DNA from: Ktedonosporobacter rubrisoli | Lineage (GTDB): Bacteria > Chloroflexota > Ktedonobacteria > Ktedonobacterales > Ktedonobacteraceae | Assembly: GCF_004208415.1 (NCBI RefSeq) | Contig: NZ_CP035758.1 | Location: forward strand, 4,030,001-4,094,000 | DNA length: 64,000 nucleotides | Direction: 5' to 3' | Shown here: one piece after another, positions 19,136 through 27,934 of the stretch | How the letters are laid out: the number at the start of each line of letters is the position of its first letter | Position numbering within the stretch: the first letter of the stretch is position 1 | Translations under genes and position numbers: made by a program | Notes under the pieces: generated by a model | What the model saw: only the letters and a program-made list of their open reading frames with translations | Database searches by the model: none | Told to the model about the DNA's origin: nothing

Positions 19136-19470
19136 TCGCTTTCCTCTGAGAATGTTATATGACCTGCGAGGACTAGTATTCCGAAATTAATTCGTCCTGT
19201 TATTAAGCATAGCACAACTCTCCTTGTTTGACCAGATCTTTCTCCGGCTGCTCCTTTCTCTACACACCCAGACAAGAGCGCGGGTGAGAAGCTTATCCTA
19301 TGCCCCGCGCTGACAGCAATCCGATCTATCTGCTGAAGAAAGTCCTGGAGCAGTTTCTGCAGCACCTGGCTGTGCTGCTGCCCGCTAAGAAAGGCCATCA
19401 GCCAAATAGGGTCGTGGCACATGCCTGATCAAAAATACATCATAGTTTCGGGTCGAGCCTTACTACTATG
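19136..19470. other. Intergenic stretch, no confident gene
   Basis: 335 bases between the ThuA-like gene and the membrane-protein gene. A minus-strand open frame from 19422 begins with an amphipathic stretch (QVLQKLLQDFLQQIDRI) but has no ribosome site and runs into the next gene out of frame, so it is not called. Inverted segments around 19270-19310 (GCGCGGG / CCCCGCGC) could form a weak stem. Confidence 0.35.
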
Positions 19471-20115
19471 CTAGCGACTGGCCCAGAGCATACCCCGTTT
19501 GGTGATCTCTAGCACCTCGGGCACATCAAAATCGCTGCGCACATGGCCAAGAGAGCTATAGAAAACGCGGCCTTTTCCCCATTGTTTCTTCCAGACCACA
19601 GGTACAACACTGCCAGCAATCCAGGGCGCATATTCTCCGCTAAAGGTTGTGGTCGCCAGCACCTCATTTCGCGGATCAACATGCATATAGTATTGCTCCG
19701 AGTGCATAAGAAAGTCCTGTATACCTTCGGTAATCGGATCATCGCGCCTGGCAATATTTACCTTATAATCAATGACATTCCCTGGATGGGCTACCCACTG
19801 ACCTCCAACCATAAATTGATATTCGGGATTGTTGCGAAACGAATCTGCCATAGAACCATGCCAACCCGCTATACCAGTTCCATTCTTCACGGCGGTAAGC
19901 AGGCCTTTTTCCTGTTCGGCGGTAATTGTGCCCATCGTCCAGATAGGGACAATGAGATCCAGCGCCTGCATCTTTGTCTCATCTAGATAGGCATCTAGAG
20001 TTGTTGATATCTCTACATCGTAGCCTTGCTCACGCAAGAAGGGCGCAAAGAGCATGGCCCCTTTTTCTGGTTCATGGCCCGCCCATCCTCCCCACACGAT
20101 CAATACTGACTTCAT
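19471..20115 (-). CDS. ThuA-like domain protein
   Basis: A 214-residue single-domain protein with the class I glutamine-amidotransferase-like fold of the ThuA (trehalose utilisation) family. The start MKSVLIVWGGWAGHEPEKG is characteristic, followed by GIAGWHGSMADSFRNNPEYQ, GGQWVAHPGN and a closing KQWGKGRVFYSSLGHVRSDF. ThuA proteins are found with sugar catabolism genes and no reaction is firmly established for this short form. GGAG sits eight bases before the ATG. It is followed at a distance by unrelated genes, so the sugar context is not visible here. Confidence 0.88.
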   Translation of the reverse strand: MKSVLIVWGGWAGHEPEKGAMLFAPFLREQGYDVEISTTLDAYLDETKMQALDLIVPIWTMGTITAEQEKGLLTAVKNGTGIAGWHGSMADSFRNNPEYQFMVGGQWVAHPGNVIDYKVNIARRDDPITEGIQDFLMHSEQYYMHVDPRNEVLATTTFSGEYAPWIAGSVVPVVWKKQWGKGRVFYSSLGHVRSDFDVPEVLEITKRGMLWASR

Positions 20116-20211
20116 CGCTAATACTCCATTTCTAGCAAATATCCATGCATAGCCATGTTAGAACAGTAGCCCGGTTGGCCAACTTCCAATAAAAATAATA
20201 AGATATGCTGC

Positions 20212-21174
20212 TCATTGCAGAGCGCCTCTTACCTGAGCCCAGCGCTCGATGAGCGGCCGAAAAGAGCTGGGATCGAAAAGTTTGCGCACCCTTTGATTAT
20301 GGTGCATATAAAACTCTTCGTAAAGCCAGAGATCATGGGCGCGTATCCAGCTATAGGCCTCGGCTGCACTATCTAGATCCTCCAGCGCTAAAGGGAAGGC
20401 TTCACGATAGGCTTGCAGAAACGTTCGGCAGAAAACAGGCGCGAACTTGCCCACGTAATGGAAAACACGCATAATTTCCCAGGCACGCGGAGCGACATAT
20501 GCCTGATCCCAATCAATGATCGCACAAACCGCGCCATCTTTAAAGAAGATGTTACTTTCTTGATAATCGCCATGAATAACTTGCTGTTCTAGATGAGCCA
20601 TAGTATTCTGCGCAGGCTGGGCAGAGATTAACCAGCGCCGCCGCTGCTCAAGCCGGCTAAGTGCTATCTCATCCACTTCATCTAAGCCAGCGCGTGCGGA
20701 AATCAGTTCCACCAGCACGTCTATCTGTCGCATCGTAGCCTCATGATCAACTGCAAGTGGGCGCGGCGGGACCTTATCATGTGCATAAGAAGCTAAAGCC
20801 CGATGTACCCAACCCAGGAAAGAGCCCATGGCGGCCATCTCCTTCACGCTTAGCTTGGTTCTAGCAATTTGCTGTCCTTCTGCAAAGGGGAATAAGGCAT
20901 AATAGCGTCCCTGGCTTGCTAAAATAGTTCCGCCCTGCGCCAGAGGTAGAGGCCTGATCGCAGGCAAGCCAGAGGCCCAGACGTGAGCAATTAGCCTATG
21001 TTCAGCCTCAATGCGCCACAGCTTCTCCTGGCCATAGCGATATGCGCGCAAAGCATAACTCCCCTCAGCCGTACTTAGTAGCAACGTTTGATGAATCGTA
21101 CCGGTATCGGGCACACGCGTCTCAAGGATGGGAGACAATTTCCAGGCACACTCTAGCTTACGAAGATCTTGCAT
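20212..21174 (-). CDS. Phosphotransferase, APH/choline-kinase-like
   Basis: A 320-residue kinase-fold enzyme of the aminoglycoside phosphotransferase (APH) family. The catalytic loop is HGDYQESNIFF with Asp as base and Asn as metal ligand, and the DFG-equivalent is AIIDWDQAYVAPRAWE. The N-terminal lobe includes ALRAYRYGQEKLWRIEAEH, similar to spectinomycin/homoserine-kinase-like members. The ATG at 21174 is preferred over the TTG at 21195 because AAAGGAG lies between them, though spacing is long (11 bases). It follows the ABC-2 exporter genes on the same strand across a hairpin. The substrate is unknown; drug resistance should not be assumed. Confidence 0.85.
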   Translation of the reverse strand: MQDLRKLECAWKLSPILETRVPDTGTIHQTLLLSTAEGSYALRAYRYGQEKLWRIEAEHRLIAHVWASGLPAIRPLPLAQGGTILASQGRYYALFPFAEGQQIARTKLSVKEMAAMGSFLGWVHRALASYAHDKVPPRPLAVDHEATMRQIDVLVELISARAGLDEVDEIALSRLEQRRRWLISAQPAQNTMAHLEQQVIHGDYQESNIFFKDGAVCAIIDWDQAYVAPRAWEIMRVFHYVGKFAPVFCRTFLQAYREAFPLALEDLDSAAEAYSWIRAHDLWLYEEFYMHHNQRVRKLFDPSSFRPLIERWAQVRGALQ

Positions 21175-21242
21175 CAGTTCGTTAGCTCCTTTCAAGCTCT
21201 ATGATTGTAGAAGCTTTCTTAATTAGAAGCGGCAATAGCACA

Positions 21243-21271
21243 TTGAGCAGGCCTTTGTATGACCTGCTCAA
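21243..21271 (-). terminator. Hairpin after the ABC-2 exporter operon
   Basis: Perfect 9-bp arms TTGAGCAGG / CCTGCTCAA with an 11-base loop, 27 bases after the ATPase stop. No strong U-run follows on the minus strand, so it is a probable rather than certain terminator. Confidence 0.5.
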
Positions 21272-21297
21272 TTCTAGCTCAGCTGGATACTCTGTGC

Positions 21298-22341
21298 CTA
21301 GATCTGCTCCAATTCTTTACTAATATTCTTTAGTAGGAGTCCTTCCTCATAGATACGCCTGATTATATCCTCAATCTCAGGCTCCTGAAAGGTTACATCG
21401 CGCAATTGATAATGCTCTCCCAGCCAGGAGATCAACATGTGAGCCGGCATGGATTCACGGCCAAAGCCCAGCCAGATGCGCGGCCCCTCGCTCCGAATCA
21501 GCCTTACGCCTTCCGGCAAGTGTTCCACACCGATAATGCTAGCTGCTTCGGAATCAGTTGTATCCAGCACAGCAATCAGGACGCGCTCACCTCCGAAACG
21601 CTCCCGAATGTTGGCCACCGTACCATCATAGAGCTTGCGCCCATGATCTATGATCAGCATACGCTCACACAATGCCTCCACATCATCCATATCATGTGTC
21701 GTAATCAATATAGTCGTTCCGCGCTCTTTGTTAATGGCACGCAAAAACTCACGAATACGCGCCTTAGCCACCACATCAAGGCCGATAGTTGGCTCATCAA
21801 GATAGAGCAATTCGGGATCATGGAGTAAAGCCGCGGCAAGGTCACCACGCATCCTTTGCCCTAACGAGAGCTGGCGCACAGGCGTATGGATAAATTCGTC
21901 GAGCTCCAGCATCTTGCGTAAATGGACAAGATTCGTTTTATAGCGCTCCTCGGGGACGCGGTAGAGATAGCGCAACAAATGGAGCGAGTCGATGAGCGGA
22001 AGATCCCACCACAGCTGCGAGCGCTGCCCAAAAACCACGCCTATACGAGCCGCTAAATCTCGGCGCTGCCGGAAAGGAACCAGCCCGGCAACCCGTATAG
22101 CGCCAGATGTAGGCACTAAAATTCCCGTCATCATCTTGATACTCGTACTCTTACCCGCTCCGTTCGGCCCAATCAAACCCACCATCTCGCCCGCAGCTAC
22201 CTTCAGCGAGAGATCCTGCACAGCTTGCACCTCCCGCAGTTCCGGCTTTATCACACTGAGCAGGCCACCCAACGCGCCAGTTCGCTTGACACCAATGCGA
22301 AAAGACTTATTCAATCCTTCTACATCGATCATCTGTGGCAT
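21298..22341 (-). CDS. ABC-2 type exporter, ATP-binding subunit
   Basis: A 347-residue ATPase. Walker A is GPNGAGKST, the signature is LSLGQRMRGDLAAALLHDPE, Walker B is LLYLDEPTIGLD and the switch is TTHDMDD; the C-terminal 100 residues form the extension typical of DrrA/DUF990-partner ATPases. GAAGGAGG just before the ATG pair at 22344/22341 selects this start over the longer frame from 22380. It is the third gene of a minus-strand operon after two DUF990-type permeases and energises export of an unknown substrate. Confidence 0.92.
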   Translation of the reverse strand: MPQMIDVEGLNKSFRIGVKRTGALGGLLSVIKPELREVQAVQDLSLKVAAGEMVGLIGPNGAGKSTSIKMMTGILVPTSGAIRVAGLVPFRQRRDLAARIGVVFGQRSQLWWDLPLIDSLHLLRYLYRVPEERYKTNLVHLRKMLELDEFIHTPVRQLSLGQRMRGDLAAALLHDPELLYLDEPTIGLDVVAKARIREFLRAINKERGTTILITTHDMDDVEALCERMLIIDHGRKLYDGTVANIRERFGGERVLIAVLDTTDSEAASIIGVEHLPEGVRLIRSEGPRIWLGFGRESMPAHMLISWLGEHYQLRDVTFQEPEIEDIIRRIYEEGLLLKNISKELEQI

Positions 22342-22386
22342 CATTAGACCTCCTTCTAAATTATTTTTATTCATCGTCATACCAAT

Positions 22387-23214
22387 CTAACTTCCTGTAC
22401 TTTGATAGCTATGTACGCCCCAATACCAGCACACACAGGCGATAGCAGCTATTGCCAGAGCAGCCAATGGAGCCATAAAAGCTATCTCTGCAGGCAAGCC
22501 GAAGGGCAAGGGACGCCCAAGAATGTAGCAGGCAGGAACATAGCTACCAAAGGCAAGCGGTATTACAAAAAGAAAAATGCCCTGGAAGGCCCGATTATAG
22601 ATCACAAGCGGATAACTGAGCATCTCACGCCCGCCATAATACAGGCTATTTGTCAGCTCAGTTGTTTCTACCGTCCAGAAGCACAGAGTAGCACCAAGCA
22701 ATAATATGGAGACAAAGACAATAGTCCCGCTTATAATGCCAAGAGGAAGCACTATAAGCTTTGCCAGTGTCCAATGCAAATTAGGCAGCCAATGGAGTGC
22801 CAGCCCAAAACAGATGCAGCCCTGAGTCAGGCGCCCCAGGCGGCGTAAACGAAAATCGCTACCAACTACTTGCGTCAATGCTCCGACCGGCCGGAGCAGT
22901 ACGCGGTCAAACTCGCCACGCCGGATCATCTCCGGGAAACTATCAATACCAGCACCTACTAGCTCAGCCAGCCCAAAGCTAATCGAGACGATAGCCGTTA
23001 GCAAGGCCACTTCGCCTAACTTCCAGCCGAGCAGCGAAGGAAATGCCGCGAAGTAGAGCAAAAGAGCGCTAAACTCCAAAATTGTTACACCGAGATAAGT
23101 CACAACATCAAGCAGCACGTTCACTTTATATTGCAGCTGTGCGCGTATCTGCATGCCGACCAGACGTCGATATAACCTTACATCATTTAGAACTACCTGA
23201 AACATGGATCTCAT
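22387..23214 (-). CDS. ABC-2 family permease (DUF990 type), second subunit
   Basis: A 275-residue membrane protein with about six helices and the DUF990 hallmark: after two helices comes the cytosolic SFPEMIRRGEFDRVLLRPVG segment, a coupling helix. The ATG overlaps the stop of the upstream permease by one base (TAATG), with AAGGAGG inside that gene, showing translational coupling. It pairs with the other permease as a heterodimer. Confidence 0.9.
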   Translation of the reverse strand: MRSMFQVVLNDVRLYRRLVGMQIRAQLQYKVNVLLDVVTYLGVTILEFSALLLYFAAFPSLLGWKLGEVALLTAIVSISFGLAELVGAGIDSFPEMIRRGEFDRVLLRPVGALTQVVGSDFRLRRLGRLTQGCICFGLALHWLPNLHWTLAKLIVLPLGIISGTIVFVSILLLGATLCFWTVETTELTNSLYYGGREMLSYPLVIYNRAFQGIFLFVIPLAFGSYVPACYILGRPLPFGLPAEIAFMAPLAALAIAAIACVCWYWGVHSYQSTGS

Positions 23215-24008
23215 TACCCTCCTTGAGATACAACACGGCGCGTAGCCACACTCACAAGCAAGCGTAAGAGCAGCACCAGAGCAATCACCCAGAACAACTG
23301 ACGAGCCAGCGCAAAATACAACTCGCTACCGCTTAGTTTACCTAGCAATACCTGCACTGGCAGATTAAGCAGGCCACTAAAGGGCAACCATTCTACGATA
23401 CCCCGCAACCAGAGCGGCAGGAGGGGAATCGGCACATAAGATCCGGCAAAAAAGAGTCCTACAACCTCTGCCATAGTACCCACGGCGCGCGCTTCAATGA
23501 GCCAGAAGGCACCTATGTTATAGAGCATGCGATAGGCAATGCCTAATAGAGCACCCAGAGGTAGAGCCAGGCCATAAGCCAGCCAGGAAAATAGTTCCCC
23601 CGGCACGCCAATGCCAAAGAGCAACATACCGGCAATATAGATGGGTATACAGCGACAGAGCAGATAGTATAAACTGCGTCCCACTTCACGGCTAAACCAG
23701 TACCAGCAGAAGTCACAGGGCTTACTCAGATCCGATACGACTTCGCCTGTTCGAATAGTCAACATCAGGTCCCGCCAACCGAACGGCAAGATCACCATGA
23801 TCATAGACTGGACTAACCATGAATAGCGCAACGTATCATGCACATCATAGCCAGCCACGAGAGGACGAGCCTGATACAGGCCGATATACACGAAACTAAA
23901 GACGACGCCAAAGAAGATGTTAGTAATCAAACCGGCAAGATTGGCCCAACGGTAGATCAACTGCCGTCTAAAGGCCGTACGTGCCACTTCAACATAAAAA
24001 AGCAGCAT
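23214..24008 (-). CDS. ABC-2 family permease (DUF990 type), first subunit
   Basis: A 264-residue membrane protein of about six helices starting MLLFYVEVARTAFRRQLIYR. The coupling region is TIRTGEVVSDLSKPCDFCWYWF, aligned in position with that of the sister permease. The ATG at 24008 is chosen because CAGGAG precedes it by eight bases; the extra N-terminal 27 residues of the longer frame are Cys-rich and unlike the family. It is the first gene of the exporter operon. Two CATAATTACGCA direct repeats lie 95-148 bases upstream. Confidence 0.9.
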   Translation of the reverse strand: MLLFYVEVARTAFRRQLIYRWANLAGLITNIFFGVVFSFVYIGLYQARPLVAGYDVHDTLRYSWLVQSMIMVILPFGWRDLMLTIRTGEVVSDLSKPCDFCWYWFSREVGRSLYYLLCRCIPIYIAGMLLFGIGVPGELFSWLAYGLALPLGALLGIAYRMLYNIGAFWLIEARAVGTMAEVVGLFFAGSYVPIPLLPLWLRGIVEWLPFSGLLNLPVQVLLGKLSGSELYFALARQLFWVIALVLLLRLLVSVATRRVVSQGG

Positions 24009-24093
24009 GGGATTACTCCTGAAACAATACATGGAGACAGTACAAGAAACACAAGCCACATTTGAATAAAGGGTTGGTTTCTTTAACAAGGTT

Positions 24094-24156
24094 TGGCGCT
24101 CACATAATTACGCAGGGCAGCATAAAGCTACCTCTGGCGGTTTGCATAATTACGCA
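24094..24156. repeat. Direct repeat pair upstream of the ABC-2 exporter
   Basis: Two copies of TGGCG-N4/5-CATAATTACGCA (24094-24114 and 24135-24156), 42 bases apart for the core, about four helical turns. The phasing suggests paired protein-binding sites in the exporter's promoter region (inference). The remaining gap (24009-24335) shows no gene. Confidence 0.5.
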
Positions 24157-24335
24157 CAGCGCGAGAGGCAAAAGTTGATGAGAGTACTTGATACTTGAAG
24201 TCTAAATAGTGTAACACTACCTGGCCCACCTCGTCAATAGCCTGATATCTGCTTATCCGCTACTTCCAGGTGAGACCGAGAAGCATTTTTCTACTTTATT
24301 AGCTGACAAGATAGCCCACGCCATCTGAAGAAGCA

Positions 24336-25199
24336 CTACTGCTCAGAATCGCTCTCCTTCGGCAAAGAAAGCTGGTTCGTCCCATTGGCATGTGACGTAT
24401 TTGGCATAGATGGATGTTCGCCCGCATGGGCGCGCTCCAGAGGCAATTGCTGATGGTGATAGAGACGATTAGAAAGCAGGGCATGGTTCGCCGACATCGA
24501 TACCTGCATTGACTCAATCACCCTTTCAAGCTGCTCAATGCTAGCAAATATATCCTGCAAATTGTGAATAGATCCGCCGTAGGACGGGGCTATTCTATGC
24601 GTGAGATCATCGCGCAAGTTGCGGAACTGCGTCAGGAAATAACTCTCCAGGTCTTTGAACGCGGCCTGCATAGCTTCATTCAGCGAGAAGAGGCGCTCAC
24701 TCAGAGCCTTATCAATAGCGCCTGACAGATCTTCCCAGGGGATCTCAGCTTGCACCTCTATAGCCTCTAATTCAGGAGCGGCCAGGGCTACATGTTGGTT
24801 TGCTGAAGCTTCCGCCTGGTGCGCAAGAGCTTGCTGGCTCATGAGCTCCTCAAGGGCCGCTTGCTGAACAGAAAGTGCCCGCTCAATAATAGCTTCAAAC
24901 TGCTGCTGAGTCGCTTGCTGGGACTGCTCTAATTTCCCTTCTACTGTCTGCGCAATTTGTTCATGCTGAGCATCGAGCCGCTGACCTATAGAATCCCGAA
25001 GTCGGCTTTGCTGGTCAGCCAGCCTCTGAGGAAAGCTTCGCATCAAATCCTGCTGGAGAGTCGTAAGGCGTTGCTCGAACTCATGTCTTAGCGTCTGCAA
25101 ACGCTGATCAAATACACGCTCTAAATCCCGGCGCAGTATAGATAATTTCTGATCAAGAATAGAATTAAAGGATTGAAGCTCATCCTGAGTAAATGCCAT
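24336..25199 (-). CDS. Coiled-coil protein of unknown function
   Basis: A 287-residue, Gln/Glu/Leu-rich soluble protein. Residues 5-135 show a near-continuous heptad pattern (for example LSILRRDLERVFDQRLQTLR and FEQRLTTLQQDLMRSFPQRL) predicting a long coiled coil; a less regular region follows, then a second helical stretch with LFSLNEAMQAAFKDLESYF, and a polar, disordered tail. There is no membrane segment or signal peptide. GAGGGG lies nine bases before the ATG. It follows a small HTH protein gene after 555 bases on the same strand. I do not recognise a family. Confidence 0.75.
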   Translation of the reverse strand: MAFTQDELQSFNSILDQKLSILRRDLERVFDQRLQTLRHEFEQRLTTLQQDLMRSFPQRLADQQSRLRDSIGQRLDAQHEQIAQTVEGKLEQSQQATQQQFEAIIERALSVQQAALEELMSQQALAHQAEASANQHVALAAPELEAIEVQAEIPWEDLSGAIDKALSERLFSLNEAMQAAFKDLESYFLTQFRNLRDDLTHRIAPSYGGSIHNLQDIFASIEQLERVIESMQVSMSANHALLSNRLYHHQQLPLERAHAGEHPSMPNTSHANGTNQLSLPKESDSEQ

Positions 25200-25754
25200 C
25201 GGCCAATACCCCTCTTCCTGCTTTATCTCCCGTTGAATATGTGTAACAGGTACCAGTATATGAGGCCTCGTGCAGAAGTGTCAACGTCGCTACTTTCACT
25301 ATGCCCAAGTTGGCTACCATTGCCTGAGAATTTGTGGTATGAAGCAGGTGCCAAAAATGCGGTAGTTATAGCTCTTGCCAGAAAGTCAGTTGGCTGGATG
25401 CCAAGAAGAGCTATCCCGACCGGGCCTTCCAGATTGTAAGGAGCCATCGGCATACACTAACAGGCTGATTTTAGCCTCACGCCCTCGATCTTAGCCTACG
25501 CAGGCAGGCAAACGCCATAGGGAGAAAAACTAGCAGATTCGCTCAGAGGCGGCTTGTTATGAGCGTTTGGAGGGTAATTGCTCCATCGTTTACCCTCCAG
25601 ACAAAGAACTCTGCCGTAGGAGCGCAAGCCACAAGCAGCTATCCGGCACAAGTAGATCCGAGACGAGATAGCATAGAACCCTGAACAGTAATCTTGGCAG
25701 AGAAATACTGCAGGATGTACTGCCTCCAGGCCTGGCGCTCCAGTCGAAAGCACA
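25200..25754. other. Intergenic stretch, nothing definable
   Basis: 555 bases between the small HTH gene and the coiled-coil gene. Overlapping short frames exist on the minus strand (25223-25453, 25496-25753) without ribosome sites; they may be remains of older coding sequence but no family is recognised. Confidence 0.35.
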
Positions 25755-26021
25755 TTACGCCCTGAGCGGGTATTCCAGCAGACGGCGTAACGTTCGCTGT
25801 CTGATACGATACGACTGCCGTTTGCCCATGTGAGGCAAGGATACAGCCTCTAGAAGACCAAGGGCAATCCAACGCCGTACAGTGGTAGTATCCACGCGCA
25901 AGCGTTGGGCAACTTCGCGTACAGTCAATAAATTGTCATCTGCCGAGGCTGGCATGCTCAGCGATGTTCCTACCTGATCCCCAGTGACTTCTGGCTGATC
26001 AGTAAGAGAATTGCTAGACAT
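25755..26021 (-). CDS. Small helix-turn-helix DNA-binding protein (MerR/excisionase-like)
   Basis: An 88-residue protein. The first 30 residues are polar and probably disordered; residues 31-80 form an HTH_17-type domain (LLTVREVAQRLRVDTTTVRR, then a WI..G.L wing), as in BldC, excisionases and MerR N-termini. AGGAG precedes the ATG by six bases. No recombinase is nearby, so a regulatory rather than excisionase role is more likely. Confidence 0.83.
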   Translation of the reverse strand: MSSNSLTDQPEVTGDQVGTSLSMPASADDNLLTVREVAQRLRVDTTTVRRWIALGLLEAVSLPHMGKRQSYRIRQRTLRRLLEYPLRA

Positions 26022-26612
26022 ATCTTTCTCCTATATTCGTAAAAAGCATGTACATTGAGGAATTCCATACATGACACGCAACTATCCATTTCAAAACAAG
26101 GTTCTTACTTTATATAACGCATGAGGATAAGTAATAGTTGCAGATATACTAAGGGGATTTAAAGCAAATTCCTGCTAGCCGCTATCTTGTATACTAATCT
26201 GTCCACTGCTGTTTCTCGACATATCACAAACACTCCACATGCATTCCTATCTAGTGTGGAGAAAAGTGCATGGAACTCAGTATCATACAGATATACGATT
26301 TTCTGACTCTGAAGTTTAAGGCCCGCTTGATGAACAAACCCATTAAGGTCTCTCATCAAGCCTGCGGAGACACTTTTGTGATGTTGTAGCAGAGAGGGCT
26401 AACGAAACTGAAGCAAGCGCTAAATAAAATTGGAGCAATTCAGGCACAATGCTGCATTGTCTGCTGAACACAGAGCGCTCTTGTCCTCGACAACAACGCC
26501 CTGTGCATGAACAAACCTGTCTACTCTCCTCCTGGCCAAAAATGGCTAGCCAATCGGCCTTGAGGAAGAAAAATAAAGGCTAGTATCTCTAGAGGTTACC
26601 AGAGAAAGGCAC
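26022..26612. other. Intergenic stretch, nothing definable
   Basis: About 590 bases between the M20 peptidase and the small HTH gene, both on the minus strand. The 66-codon frame at 26159-26359 has no ribosome site and is not called. No repeat or RNA gene is recognised. Confidence 0.35.
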
Positions 26613-27746
26613 TTAAGCGCAAAATTCCTCAGCCGCCGCGAGCAAAATGTTAGCACAGCTCTGCACCTGCTCCAGGTCTGACCACTCTACGACGGCATGT
26701 GCGCCGGCGCCACCAGGACCAAAAACAACAGTTGGGATACCAGCTGCTGACAGAATGGCCGAATCCATCCACGGCGTCGAGCCACCGATCTCAGGTTGCT
26801 TCCCAAGCAAGGCCTGGGTCTGGCGTTTGAGAATTTGCACAATCGTCTCGTTCTCGTCCACCTCAAATGCCTGGCGGACGAGAGAGGTCTTTAAGCTCGC
26901 CTTAAAACTTGCATCGCTAGCTCGAATCTGCTCCAACACTGAGCGAATTTCTTTTTCCACCTGCTCAGGTGTCTCGCCGGGAACAGTTCTGCGCTCCACC
27001 TGTAAGGTACAGCTGGCCGGATAACTCGATAATTCCTGGCCGCCTTCTATTAAAGATGCATGGAGTGAGCCGCTCCCAAGCATATGGTGTGCCGAGGCAG
27101 AGAGAAGAGTTTTATTCAACTTATCCAGGCCAACAAGGACATGCCCCATCTTTATGATTGCATCGAGCCCTAGGTCAGGTTTGGAGCCATGGGCAGCCAC
27201 ACCTTGCGTAGTAATTTCCAACCAGATAAAGCCCTTGTGGGCTACGCAGAGTTGAAGCTCGGTTGGCTCAGTCACGATAGCTGCGTCGGCATGCCAGCGT
27301 TTCACTACCGATTGGGTGCCAATACTTGCATATTCCTCATCAGCCACCGCTGTCAGAATTACGTCACCACGCAATTGGCGTTTTTTCGCCTCCGCAGCCG
27401 CCAGCATGATGGCAGCCAGCCCCCCTTTCATATCAAAGGCGCCTCGCCCATACAAACGCTTCCCTTGCACAACTGGATCATGCGGGCGCTCCATACCCGC
27501 CACCCCTACCGTATCCATGTGTGCATTGAGCATCAAAGAGCGACCACCACCAGAGCCGCGCGCCATACCAATTACGCTGGGGCGCCCAGGCTGAGGCTCA
27601 TCTATCTCAACCTCCAGGCCTTGCTTCTCCAGCCAATCGGCAACAAAACTGGCAATTTCACGCTCACCTGCAGCACCTGGAACCAGATCAGGATTAATAG
27701 AGTCGATAGCAACCAACTGCTGCAATAACGCGGTGACATCTTCCAC
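26613..27746 (-). CDS. M20 family metallopeptidase (ArgE/DapE/CPG2 type)
   Basis: A zinc-dependent amidohydrolase or peptidase of 377 residues. Metal-site motifs are clear: His76 and Asp78 in LNAHMDTVGV, Asp105 in GRGAFDMKGG, the Glu pair in VADEEYAS (137-138), Glu160 in IVTEPTEL and a late His in GGAGAHAVVEW. The lid domain lies at about 180-290. Such enzymes deacylate N-acyl amino acids or cleave acylated peptides; the exact substrate cannot be fixed. The GTG start follows AAGGAG. The gene is divergent from a GntR/FCD regulator, with a 16-bp palindrome between them. Confidence 0.9.
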   Translation of the reverse strand: MEDVTALLQQLVAIDSINPDLVPGAAGEREIASFVADWLEKQGLEVEIDEPQPGRPSVIGMARGSGGGRSLMLNAHMDTVGVAGMERPHDPVVQGKRLYGRGAFDMKGGLAAIMLAAAEAKKRQLRGDVILTAVADEEYASIGTQSVVKRWHADAAIVTEPTELQLCVAHKGFIWLEITTQGVAAHGSKPDLGLDAIIKMGHVLVGLDKLNKTLLSASAHHMLGSGSLHASLIEGGQELSSYPASCTLQVERRTVPGETPEQVEKEIRSVLEQIRASDASFKASLKTSLVRQAFEVDENETIVQILKRQTQALLGKQPEIGGSTPWMDSAILSAAGIPTVVFGPGGAGAHAVVEWSDLEQVQSCANILLAAAEEFCA

Positions 27747-27824
27747 AGAAGTTCTCCTTCGACGATACTACTCTGCTCATCTAAACAGAGGCCACATTAT
27801 TTATCCCGCCGAGTGACATGTGAC

Positions 27825-27840
27825 ATGTGATATATCACAT
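27825..27840. promoter_or_regulatory. Operator palindrome between M20 peptidase and GntR genes
   Basis: ATGTGATATATCACAT is a perfect 16-bp palindrome in the 188-bp divergent region, preceded by tandem GTGACAT repeats from 27812. A TATACT at 27852-27857 would be the -10 of the regulator, placing the palindrome over the -35. This fits autorepression and co-control of the peptidase by the GntR protein (inference). Confidence 0.6.
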
Positions 27841-27934
27841 ATCAATTATGGTATACTACACTACACAAAGAAGTCAAGGGAAGCAAGTAGCTTCTTTTTC
27901 ATCTTCACTATTTTGTTAAGGCGAGAGGTATTAC

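Noticed and set aside
19099..19422. Minus-strand frame of 107 codons in the gap after the ThuA-like gene
   Set aside because: Slightly protein-like N-terminus, but no Shine-Dalgarno site and it overlaps the next same-strand gene out of frame.
20212..21174. Annotation of the phosphotransferase as an antibiotic-resistance enzyme
   Set aside because: The APH fold covers choline, homoserine and other kinases; nothing in the sequence points to aminoglycosides.
25223..25453. Minus-strand 76-codon frame between the coiled-coil and HTH genes
   Set aside because: No ribosome site and no recognisable family; possibly old coding debris.
26159..26359. 66-codon minus-strand frame in the gap below the M20 gene
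   Set aside because: No ribosome site, no homology recognised, isolated.
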